The notes under the pieces are model-generated. The model saw only the letters and a program-made list of their open reading frames with translations. It was not told where the DNA came from and made no database searches. A stretch of DNA of 14,415 nt. Source: Chloroflexota bacterium. GTDB taxonomy: Bacteria; Chloroflexota; Limnocylindria; Limnocylindrales; CSP1-4. A program made the translations under genes and the position numbers. How positions within the stretch are numbered: the first letter of the stretch is position 1; the number at the start of each line of letters is the position of its first letter. Below are positions 7,355 through 14,415 of this stretch, one piece after another. Where the stretch lies: contig JAJYXX010000183.1 of assembly GCA_021801545.1 (NCBI GenBank), positions 1-14,415 of the forward strand, in the 5' to 3' direction.

Positions 7355-8584
7355 ATGACCGAATTGACGCTTGGCCTTCTTCGAAAGGCCGTGGAGAGCT
7401 CTGCGGCGGCGTTCCGCTGCCGCCGGCGGCTGCAGCCCGCCGGCGGCGAGGGCGACAAGGTGTTCCCGCCGACCTTCGCCGGCGCCGTGTACGCGATCGA
7501 GAGGCGGCGCGTGCCGGGGCGGGACGAGCCCGTCACGTGCGTGCTGCTCGACAGCGTTCAGAGCCAGGCAAATCGCATGGAGCTCGCGCTTCAGGAAGCA
7601 GTTGATGCGAGCCGACTCAAGGTTCCCCTCCTCATGGTCGACTTCTCGAAGCAGGACCCGACGGGGGATATCGAGGCCGACGAGAAGGCGGGAAGGTTCA
7701 TCGACCCCGTGGGGAGGGTGACGAGCCTCCAGGTGCCACATCGCCTCGCCGACGCGATTCTCCGCGACAGCGAGCTGGACGGCGTTCTCTTCCGGAAGTC
7801 CGATCGGGGAAAGGCCCTGAATACGGTGAGCCTCGCGAACGCGACACCCCTGTTCGACCTGTGCCCGACGGCTCTCGTCTTTGGGATGTGGGACTCGACG
7901 GGACCGAAGGGAGGCCTAGGACCGAAGTTCGAGCGAGCCCTTGTGTCGGAGATCGTCGGGATGGGCGCGGAGTGGCAGGAGGACTACCGGGCCAGAGGCG
8001 TACGGCGCGACCCGCTCGAGACCCGCGCTGCCGTCAAGGTTATTAAGGCGGCTGACAAGTCCTGGACCGTTGCCGAGCCGACCGCCAAGGGCGCGACCCA
8101 GCCCTCCAGGGTGAACCACAGTAGCGTCCCCTTCGACTCGCGGAACTCCGGCGTTACGATCGAGTACGCGGAGCAGGTCACCACGCTGTCCCTCGTCTGC
8201 CTTCGGCGCCTCCGGTTCCCGCTCAACGGCGCTGGACGTCCGGAAGTCGACGCGGCTGCCCGCACCGCGCTTGCCGCCCTGGGCCTGTGCGCCGCGACCC
8301 TTGCCTTCGAATCCGGCGTTGACCTGCGATCGAGGTGCCTGTTGTGGCCGGACGGCGCGATGCAGTGGGAGCTGCTGGACCGGCCCGGAACGGCGCCGGC
8401 GACCTACTCGCTGAGCGGCGATGCGGCCGTCAAACTGCTGGATGGTGCCATCGAGGCCGCCAGGGAGGCCAAACTCCCGTGGACGGAGGAGCCCATCGTT
8501 CTCGAGCCGTCCCAAGAGCTGGTCAAGTTGGTTCGTTTGAGCCAGCTCGAAGCCACCAAGGAAGAGTCGGACGGAAGCAAGTGA
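7355..8584 (+). CDS. csb1: Type I-G CRISPR-Cas RAMP protein Csb1 (Cas7g, GSU0053 family)
   Basis: This 409-residue protein is the backbone subunit that should polymerise along the crRNA in the type I-G effector complex. Diagnostic blocks are 'KVFPPTFAGAVYAIE' near residue 35, 'VLLDSVQSQANRMELAL' from residue 63, 'PHRLADAILRDSELDGVLF', and 'FGMWDSTGPKGGLGPKFERALVSEIVG' from residue 176, the strongest family signature. This Gly-rich, basic stretch is expected to contact RNA or the neighbouring subunit. Length is normal for the family. It is the first gene of a four-gene operon with a good ribosome site 9 bp upstream, and the next gene starts 1 nt after its stop. Assignment rests on these motifs and on csb2 and cas3 following directly. 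Confidence 0.9.
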   Translation: MTELTLGLLRKAVESSAAAFRCRRRLQPAGGEGDKVFPPTFAGAVYAIERRRVPGRDEPVTCVLLDSVQSQANRMELALQEAVDASRLKVPLLMVDFSKQDPTGDIEADEKAGRFIDPVGRVTSLQVPHRLADAILRDSELDGVLFRKSDRGKALNTVSLANATPLFDLCPTALVFGMWDSTGPKGGLGPKFERALVSEIVGMGAEWQEDYRARGVRRDPLETRAAVKVIKAADKSWTVAEPTAKGATQPSRVNHSSVPFDSRNSGVTIEYAEQVTTLSLVCLRRLRFPLNGAGRPEVDAAARTALAALGLCAATLAFESGVDLRSRCLLWPDGAMQWELLDRPGTAPATYSLSGDAAVKLLDGAIEAAREAKLPWTEEPIVLEPSQELVKLVRLSQLEATKEESDGSK

Positions 8585-8585
8585 C

Positions 8586-10157
8586 ATGTTCGTACTGGCG
8601 ATCCGATACTTGAACGGCTTCGTGGCGGCGTCGGAGCCAGACTCTTACGACCACCATGAATGGCCGCCACACCCGGGGCGTGTGTTCATGGCCATGGCCG
8701 CGGCCCACTTTCAGACCGGCGCCGATCCGGCTGAGCGAGAGGCTCTGCTATGGCTCGAGCGGCTCCAGCAGTCTCCGCAGATACGAGCTCCGGATGCTAT
8801 CGAGCGAGCCGTCGTGACCCACTACGTTCCGGTGAACGACAAAGCTGGCCCTTCGAAGGCACTCCTTCAAGCGGTGCCGCTTACGCGTGATCGCCAGCCG
8901 CGCAGGTTCGCCCGGGCGTGGCTCGACCATGACACCATCTACCTCGCCTGGCCGAGCGTCCAGGCACCCGACGCCATCCGGCGCGCTCTCAGCGCCCTAT
9001 GCGGCAAGGTCACCCGCATCGGACACTCCTCGTCTCTCGTACAGATGTGGGTCGGGGAGGCGGGTGAGGTGGGTGAACCCAACTGGGTTCCGGACGAGGA
9101 CCGTGCCACCGTCCACCTTCGCGTGCCAGCGCCAGGGACACTCGAGGACCTCGAGCGTCGCTACAACCTCGCGGCGGTCGAGACGTTCGCCGAACTTCAG
9201 GTCCTGGCCGCCGATGATTCCGACAAGAAGGTACAGGGTCAGGCGAAGAAGCGGTTGAAGGAGGTGTTCGCGGACGGTCCACCCGTCCAGCTTCGCCCCA
9301 ACCTTTCCACCTTCGAGGGATACGCCCTCGCGGCCCCCGCAGATGAAAAGCCGACCGCGCCAGGTACCGTCTTCAACCCCTACCCGATCGTCCTCGCCCT
9401 CGAGCGCGAGGATGGGCCGTATCGACATCTCGACCTGGCGTGCGTGCTCTCGTTGGCACAACGCTGGCGCGAGGCTCTCCTCAGCCAGAGCAACGACCTC
9501 TCGGAGTCGGTGCGTCAGCTGCTGAGCGGACACGATGGGGAGGGCGCACCGCTGGAAGAGCCTCATCTGGCCTTCCTTCCGCTCGCCTTCGTGGGTCACC
9601 CGCATGCGGATGGTCGCCTCCTCGGGGTGGGGCTTGCCTTCCCGGACGGGCTTTCACGGGAGGATCGGCGGGAGGCGCTCCGCGCCGTGGGCCGTGTTCG
9701 GCGGCTGGCGCTTGGCCGGCTCGGAACGTGGCAGGTGACGGCCCAAACGGCAATTGTCCCCACGTGGAACCTGCGGCCGGCGGCGTGGACGGCACACCCG
9801 GAAGGCGCCACCCACTGGTCCACCGTGACGCCGGTGGCCTACGACCGGCACCCGAAGACGAGCGACCGAGCGTCCTACATGAGACAGGTCGCCGCCATGG
9901 TAGCCCGAGCCTGCACCCGCATCGGCCTACCCGAGCCACGAGATGTGATCGTGACGCCAGTGTCGGCCCACCTCGGGGCTCCTCCAGCACACGCCTTCCC
10001 GAAGCTGCGGCGCAAGGATGGCGGCGAGCGCCGCCACACGCACGCCATTCTCGTCTTCGACCGGCCTGTGCGGGGCCCCGTGCTTCTCGGCGCGGGCCGC
10101 TACCGCGGCTACGGGTTCTGTCGGCCGATCAGCGAACCGGAAACGGGGCTGTCATGA
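8586..10157 (+). CDS. csb2: Type I-G CRISPR-Cas protein Csb2 (GSU0054 family, Cas5-Cas6-like)
   Basis: A 523-residue protein starting 1 nt after csb1 ends. The N-terminus 'MFVLAIRYLNGFVAAS...HHEWPPHPGRVFMAMAAAHF' is characteristic of Csb2. The C-terminus holds a RAMP glycine-rich loop, 'GAGRYRGYGFCRPI' (residues 502-515), preceded by 'RRHTHAILVFDRP' with His484 and His486. In this family the N-terminal part is regarded as Cas5-like (capping the crRNA 5' handle) and the C-terminal part as Cas6-like (cutting pre-crRNA at repeats). His484 or His486 is therefore a candidate catalytic residue (inference). Its stop overlaps the cas3 start as ATGA (10154-10157). No separate cas6 is present, consistent with Csb2 doing the processing. 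Confidence 0.88.
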   Translation: MFVLAIRYLNGFVAASEPDSYDHHEWPPHPGRVFMAMAAAHFQTGADPAEREALLWLERLQQSPQIRAPDAIERAVVTHYVPVNDKAGPSKALLQAVPLTRDRQPRRFARAWLDHDTIYLAWPSVQAPDAIRRALSALCGKVTRIGHSSSLVQMWVGEAGEVGEPNWVPDEDRATVHLRVPAPGTLEDLERRYNLAAVETFAELQVLAADDSDKKVQGQAKKRLKEVFADGPPVQLRPNLSTFEGYALAAPADEKPTAPGTVFNPYPIVLALEREDGPYRHLDLACVLSLAQRWREALLSQSNDLSESVRQLLSGHDGEGAPLEEPHLAFLPLAFVGHPHADGRLLGVGLAFPDGLSREDRREALRAVGRVRRLALGRLGTWQVTAQTAIVPTWNLRPAAWTAHPEGATHWSTVTPVAYDRHPKTSDRASYMRQVAAMVARACTRIGLPEPRDVIVTPVSAHLGAPPAHAFPKLRRKDGGERRHTHAILVFDRPVRGPVLLGAGRYRGYGFCRPISEPETGLS

Positions 10158-13081
10158 GCGCGGTTCCGGACTTCTCCGCGTTCTTCATGGAGCTGTGGGG
10201 GTATGAGCCGTTCCCCTGGCAGGCGATGCTCGCCGAGCGGGTGGCAGCCGGTAACTGGCCGCAGGCGCTCGACTTGCCGACCGCAGCGGGCAAGACCGCC
10301 TGCATCGATGTCGCCATCTATGCCCTCGCGAGCCAGGCCGCAAGGCCTGTCGCCCAGCGCACGGCACCGCGCCGCATCTGGTTCGTCGTCGATCGCCGCA
10401 TCGTTGTCGACGAGGCCCACTCGCGCGCGGAGACCATTGCTCGCAAGCTCGAGGAGGCACGTGACGGTCCGCTGCACACGGTGGCCGAGATCCTGAGGAA
10501 GGTCGCGGGCACCGACCGGCCGTTGGCTGTCGCTCGCCTGCGCGGCGGCATCTTCCGGGACGACGGGTGGGCTCGTGCGCCCTCCCAACCAGCGGTGATC
10601 AGCTCGACGGTGGACCAGGTCGGCTCGCGCCTTCTCTTCAGGGGGTACGGTCCGAGCCAGCTGGCGGCTCCGATCTACGCGGGGTTGGCTGCCAACGACA
10701 GCCTGATCATCCTCGATGAAGCCCACTGTTCGGTCCCATTTCTGCAGACGCTGCGCGCCGTCGCGGCCTACCGTTCGGAGTCTTGGGCCGAGTGTCCCGT
10801 GCCGACGCCGTTTTCGTTCGCCGTTCTGTCCGCAACCCCGCCGCCCGACATCCCGCCCGATGCCGTCTTTCCGGGGGCGGACCGTGAGCGGGCACTGGAC
10901 CATCCGGTGCTGCATGAGCGCCTCAAGACCTCGAAGCTCGCGGAGCTCGTCGAGGTGAAGGCTCGGAGGGCGCAAGCGAACGATCCGCTTGTCGCCGAGG
11001 CGGCCGCTCGCGCCTGCGGGTACGTGGAAGCTGGGAGACGACGTGTCGGAGTGATGGTAAACCGGGTACGGACGGCGGAAGATACGGCCTCCGCACTGCG
11101 AGAGCGTATCGGCGAAGACGGCGAGGTCGTTGTGCTCACCGGTCGCATGCGGCCGTTCGAGCGGGACCGCCTTACAGAACGCTGGAAGCCCTACCTCAAG
11201 GCAGCCTCGCCCGAGGAGCCACCTCGGCCCATCGTCGTGGTGTCTACGCAGTGCCTCGAAGTGGGGGCCGATTTCAGCTTCGACGCGTTGGTGAGCGAGG
11301 CGGCAAGCCTCGATGCTCTGCGGCAGCGCTTCGGGCGGCTCGCCCGCATGGGCAGTGACGAACCGGCGCTGGCGACAGTCGTTGCGCGCGAGCGCGACGT
11401 GGAAGCAGAGGAGTCCGACTTCATCTACGGAGAGGCGCTCGCCAAGACATGGAGCCTTCTCCGTGACGGCGGAACCGATCATGCCGAAGGAAAAGGAACC
11501 ACGAAGGTATTCGATTTCGGCGTGGAAGCGCTGGCTCATGCGTTGAGGGAGGTTGACGATCTCCGGCCTTACCTCGCGCCGACGGCTGACGCCCCGGTCC
11601 TTCTGCCCGCGCACATCGACCTCCTCTGCCAGACCGCGCCCAGTCCCTACCCGGAACCGGATGTCGAGCTCTTCCTTCATGGAAAGGACCGTGGGGCGGC
11701 GGAGGTGCAGGTGGTATGGCGAGCTGATCTCGTGTCCGCGGACTCGAAGGACTGGCGCGAGATCGTCGTCCTCTGCCCACCGAGCAGCGGTGAGATGCTC
11801 TCGCTACCTCTTTATCGCCTCAAGTCGTGGCTCGCGCGCCGGCCGCTGTCGGACGAGTCTCCGGACATCGAGGGGGTCGAGGCAGCAGACGGCGACGGCA
11901 TGGGCGGTGTCCGACCGTGCCTCCTCTGGCGTGGGCGGGATCGATCGAAGATCACGATGAGGGCAGACGAGATCCGCCCCGGTGACGTCGTGGTAGTGCC
12001 CGCCGCGTACGGAATCGAGGGGCTCGGACAGTCGGCCGTCGCTGAGGCCCTCGGAGAGCGCGAGCTCGACCTGTGGGAGCCGGTGCAGGTGAGTGCCGGT
12101 CGGGCGGCCGCGGTGCGACTTCATCGCGCCGTGCTCGGGCCCTGGCTCGCCTGCCCGCCGTTGCGTGACCTCGTCGCTCTGGCGGAGGATCCTGCTTGGG
12201 ACCGCGAAGGGATCCAGGACGGGATCGACGCGGTGCTCAACTACCAACCCGTGGGTGAGAATGCCCCAGCCTTGCCGCCTCTGTGGTGGCTGGAGCTTCT
12301 CGGCAGGGTACGAAACGGCCGTATGCAAGAGCATCCGGGAGGGGGCCTCGTCATCTTCGGGCGCGGCTCAGCAGGTACCCTTCGCACCAGCGAGCCGGAT
12401 CTCTTCGCAGATGACGATGACGTGACTTCCGCCAGCAGCCGCGAGGTGTCGCTCGACGAGCATTCCCGGTTGGTTGACCGCACCGTGACCAAGCTTGCGC
12501 AACGGTGCCTACCAGAGGATCTCATCGCCCCGCTTAGCCTGGCGGCGTACTGGCACGATGCGGGAAAGCTCGACGAGCGATTTCAGATCCTCCTCTGTCA
12601 GGGGGACGAGCTGGCGGCCGCCTCCCAGGAAGCGGCACTCGCCAAGTCGGCCTCGCTTCCGACCTCGCCGGCCCATCGGCGCGCGATCCGCGAAGCGAGC
12701 GGATTACCCGACAATTTCCGACATGAGATGCTGTCCCTGGAGATCGCGGAGCGATACGCTCCATTGGCCGACAGTCAGGCTGACCTCGTCCTCCATCTCA
12801 TTGCCAGCCACCACGGCCATGCACGACCCTTCGCGCCGATCAGCGATGACCCCAGCCCACCGGCAGTGGCGGGCCGTCTTGGAGACGTGCGGATCGACGT
12901 GAGCACGGAGGCTCGCGACCGCAATCCACCGCCGCACCGTTTCGATTCCGGACCGGCCGAGCGCTTCTGGCGGCTTGTGCGCCGACACGGCTGGTGGGGT
13001 CTGGCCCATCTCGAGGCGATGGTCCGCCTCGGAGACTGGTACGCCAGCCGGCTCGCCGAGGAGTCGGAGGTGGCGTCATGA
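10154..13081 (+). CDS. cas3: Type I-G Cas3: helicase with C-terminal HD nuclease (GSU0051 family)
   Basis: This 975-residue enzyme should unwind and degrade target DNA recruited by the effector complex. The helicase comes first: Walker A 'LPTAAGKT' with Lys47, DEAH at 188-191 ('LIILDEAHCSVPFL'), 'SAT' at 226-228, and in the second RecA-like lobe 'VSTQCLEVGADFSFDALVSEAA' and 'QRFGRLARMG' (391-400). The HD nuclease follows at the C-terminus: 'YWHDAGKLDERFQ' with His801-Asp802, then 'SHHGHARPF' with His886-His887. This helicase-then-HD order is known for type I-G and reverses that of most type I Cas3. All visible core motifs are intact, so it looks active. The frame is open back to 9440, but that part is the shadow of csb2; ATG 10154 overlaps the csb2 stop and begins the family-typical 'FFMELWGYEPFPWQ'. 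Confidence 0.92.
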   Translation: MSAVPDFSAFFMELWGYEPFPWQAMLAERVAAGNWPQALDLPTAAGKTACIDVAIYALASQAARPVAQRTAPRRIWFVVDRRIVVDEAHSRAETIARKLEEARDGPLHTVAEILRKVAGTDRPLAVARLRGGIFRDDGWARAPSQPAVISSTVDQVGSRLLFRGYGPSQLAAPIYAGLAANDSLIILDEAHCSVPFLQTLRAVAAYRSESWAECPVPTPFSFAVLSATPPPDIPPDAVFPGADRERALDHPVLHERLKTSKLAELVEVKARRAQANDPLVAEAAARACGYVEAGRRRVGVMVNRVRTAEDTASALRERIGEDGEVVVLTGRMRPFERDRLTERWKPYLKAASPEEPPRPIVVVSTQCLEVGADFSFDALVSEAASLDALRQRFGRLARMGSDEPALATVVARERDVEAEESDFIYGEALAKTWSLLRDGGTDHAEGKGTTKVFDFGVEALAHALREVDDLRPYLAPTADAPVLLPAHIDLLCQTAPSPYPEPDVELFLHGKDRGAAEVQVVWRADLVSADSKDWREIVVLCPPSSGEMLSLPLYRLKSWLARRPLSDESPDIEGVEAADGDGMGGVRPCLLWRGRDRSKITMRADEIRPGDVVVVPAAYGIEGLGQSAVAEALGERELDLWEPVQVSAGRAAAVRLHRAVLGPWLACPPLRDLVALAEDPAWDREGIQDGIDAVLNYQPVGENAPALPPLWWLELLGRVRNGRMQEHPGGGLVIFGRGSAGTLRTSEPDLFADDDDVTSASSREVSLDEHSRLVDRTVTKLAQRCLPEDLIAPLSLAAYWHDAGKLDERFQILLCQGDELAAASQEAALAKSASLPTSPAHRRAIREASGLPDNFRHEMLSLEIAERYAPLADSQADLVLHLIASHHGHARPFAPISDDPSPPAVAGRLGDVRIDVSTEARDRNPPPHRFDSGPAERFWRLVRRHGWWGLAHLEAMVRLGDWYASRLAEESEVAS

Positions 13082-14280
13082 CGGTCCCTTCCACGGGTCA
13101 CGGGACCGTGGAGCTAGGCGCGCTTGATGGGAGCAATCCCCTCGGATTCCTCACGGCCCTCGGGACGCTCGTGACTGTCCGTCACGCTGGGGGGGTTAAC
13201 GCCCGGCTGCGGTGGAAGCACGGCCTCACGTGGATCCCCGTACTCGAAGAGATCTCGGCCCGCGACGACCACCGGTTCAGCGAGATCGTCGCCGAGGCCC
13301 TGCGCGGCCAATCCGTACCCGAGGACGCCGAAAGTGCGCGTAAGGCAGCGGAGGACGCGTTCAACGCTGCCAAGAAGAACGTGGACGACAAGAAGAAGCA
13401 GATTCGCGGTCGGCGCCTCAAGGGCAAGGAACGCGATGCGGCCATCGACGCGGAGGTGCGCCCGCTCGAGCAAACGCGCGAGGAGAAGCGAAGAGATTGG
13501 CTGCAGGCGCTCGCGAAGGCGGTTCCCCGCCCGGAGCTCGCTCTCGGCAAGCGCATCGACTGCACGCACGAGGAGTATCGCGACCATGCGCACACATTCC
13601 GTGAGCGTGCGGGCTCCGGAGATCGAGACACGGTTGACTTCCTCGCGGCGTTCGCGAGCGACGCCTGTCTCGACAAGTACGGCCGAACCGAGGCAACGCC
13701 GTTCTGCTTCATCACTGGGTCGGGTCACCAGTATTTTCTTGATACCGTTCGCCAGCTAACGGAGCACGCGACGTCCGAACGCGTACACCAGGCGCTCTTT
13801 GAGCCGTGGGCCTACCGCGACGAAACGCTGTCGTTGCGGTGGGACCCGATCGAGGATCGCCGCTACGCGCTGATGGATCGGGACCCGACCGCCTCCGACA
13901 ACACGAGTCGGACCGTGTGGATGGCAAACCTCCTCGCCTACCGTGCCCTCGTGTTGTTCCCATCTGCCCCATCTGGCGTTCGTTTGGCGACAACGGCCTG
14001 GACCGAGATCGATGGCGCCCCGACGTTCACTTGGCCGATCTGGGAGGCTGCGGCCGATCCGGACACGATTCGCTCGCTTCTGTGGCTCCCTGAACTTCGG
14101 GCGGGACGTCCAGACCGATCGGCCTTGCAAGCTCGAGGAATCGCGGCCGCGTATCGCGCTCGGCGCATCAAGGTTGGCGAGGGTACCAACTACAAGATCA
14201 ACTTCAGCCCTGCACGCGGTATCTCGTTCAACGAGCCTACTCGGCCGACTAGTGCTTCGAGGACCGAGATCGACTGTTGA
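13078..14280 (+). CDS. csb3: Csb3/Cas8g-like type I-G CRISPR-associated protein
   Basis: A 400-residue protein coupled to cas3 by an ATGA overlap (13078-13081). Its N-terminus 'VELGALDGSNPLGFLTALGTLVTV' resembles the opening of Cas8-like and Csx17-like proteins. A later block, 'LSLRWDPIEDRRYALMDRDPTASDNTS', matches my memory of the GSU0052/Csb3 group. Residues about 80-148 form a strongly charged, probably helical coiled-coil insert rich in Lys, Glu, Asp and Arg. By position it should be the large, Cas8-type subunit of the complex, which in other type I systems reads the PAM, but it is smaller than Csx17 as I recall that family (about 700 residues). It could instead belong to the group annotated as type I-G 'Cas3-extension' protein. 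The last residues lie only 42 bp from an IS630-type gene end, so its C-terminus may be altered. Confidence 0.6.
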   Translation: MTVPSTGHGTVELGALDGSNPLGFLTALGTLVTVRHAGGVNARLRWKHGLTWIPVLEEISARDDHRFSEIVAEALRGQSVPEDAESARKAAEDAFNAAKKNVDDKKKQIRGRRLKGKERDAAIDAEVRPLEQTREEKRRDWLQALAKAVPRPELALGKRIDCTHEEYRDHAHTFRERAGSGDRDTVDFLAAFASDACLDKYGRTEATPFCFITGSGHQYFLDTVRQLTEHATSERVHQALFEPWAYRDETLSLRWDPIEDRRYALMDRDPTASDNTSRTVWMANLLAYRALVLFPSAPSGVRLATTAWTEIDGAPTFTWPIWEAAADPDTIRSLLWLPELRAGRPDRSALQARGIAAAYRARRIKVGEGTNYKINFSPARGISFNEPTRPTSASRTEIDC

Positions 14281-14322
14281 GCGCCTCCCTAAGTGCTCTA
14301 CCTCGGATATTCGGTGATGTAT
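14281..14322. other. junction between cas operon and insertion sequence
   Basis: Only 42 bp separate the csb3 stop from the end of the opposing transposase frame. One end of the IS630-type element should fall here or slightly inside csb3. Several TA dinucleotides (for example 14290-14291 and 14299-14300) could be the duplicated target, but the opposite end lies outside the window, so the boundary cannot be set. No terminator hairpin is obvious for the convergent genes. Confidence 0.4.
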
Positions 14323-14415
14323 TCACGCTGCCTCCGGGAGGGCTTCGCCGGACCTGAGGTCGAGGCGTCGAAGCAGGGCGATGAGGTCGGCCCGGGTGAA
14401 CTTCCACTCGAACGG
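14323..14415 (-). mobile_element. IS630-family transposase, C-terminal end (rest outside window)
   Basis: The - strand frame entering from the right edge encodes 30 residues and a TGA at 14323-14325: 'PFEWKFTRADLIALLRRLD' followed by 'LRSGEALPEAA'. The '[FH]xWxFTrxDL' ending is typical of the C-terminus of IS630-type (Tc1/mariner-related, DDE) transposases, beyond the catalytic domain. The gene converges on csb3. Only the C-terminal tail is visible, so catalytic residues, completeness and subgroup cannot be judged; it could also be a remnant. Confidence 0.65.

Noticed and set aside
9440..10153. Upstream extension of the cas3 frame
   Set aside because: The added 238 residues are a frame shadow of csb2, low-complexity in Arg/Gly/Pro; ATG 10154 overlaps the csb2 stop and begins the family-like N-terminus.
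10109..11680. 523-codon - strand frame opposite cas3
   Set aside because: It lies entirely opposite csb2/cas3 coding sequence with intact motifs and shows no family features or ribosome site.

Overview
The window is high-GC bacterial DNA (about two thirds G+C by eye). Every complete gene lies on the + strand. The organism cannot be named from sequence alone. The short Ala/Ser/Pro-rich lipoprotein linker behind a 'FAAC' lipobox, together with the LacI / sugar-ABC / DUF624 / debranching-enzyme cassette, fits Chloroflexota (Limnocylindria-like) or a related high-GC lineage such as Actinomycetota. This is inference.

Region 1 (1-6722) is a carbohydrate uptake and utilisation cluster. The C-terminal third of a LacI/GalR regulator is followed by a 249-bp control region with a TTGACA box and an 18-bp near-perfect dyad with a central ACCGGT, a likely LacI-family operator. 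Then come a lipoprotein sugar-binding protein, a perfect 12-bp GC hairpin, two MalF/MalG-type permeases, a YesL-like (DUF624) membrane protein and a cytosolic debranching-type glucosidase. The last four genes can be read with the same 7-nt gap at each junction, so they look like one transcript. The expected flow is capture of an oligosaccharide outside the cell, import, and hydrolysis inside. No ATPase subunit is present, so a shared MsmK/UgpC-type ATPase elsewhere is presumably used.

Region 2 (6723-7354) is 632 bp without a convincing gene. It separates the sugar cluster from the defence cluster and holds weak hairpins and probably the cas promoter.

Region 3 (7355-14280) is the effector half of a type I-G (formerly I-U / GSU005x) CRISPR-Cas system: csb1 (cas7g), csb2 (cas5-cas6-like), a Cas3 with the helicase first and the HD nuclease at the C-terminus, and a Csb3/Cas8g-like protein with a charged helical insert. 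The four genes are tightly coupled (a 1-nt gap, then two ATGA overlaps). Together they should make crRNA, assemble a Cascade-like complex and degrade target DNA. No cas1, cas2, cas4 or CRISPR array is visible.

Region 4 (14281-14415) holds the C-terminal end of an IS630-type transposase on the - strand. The cas operon therefore runs straight into an insertion sequence at the point where the adaptation genes or array might be expected.
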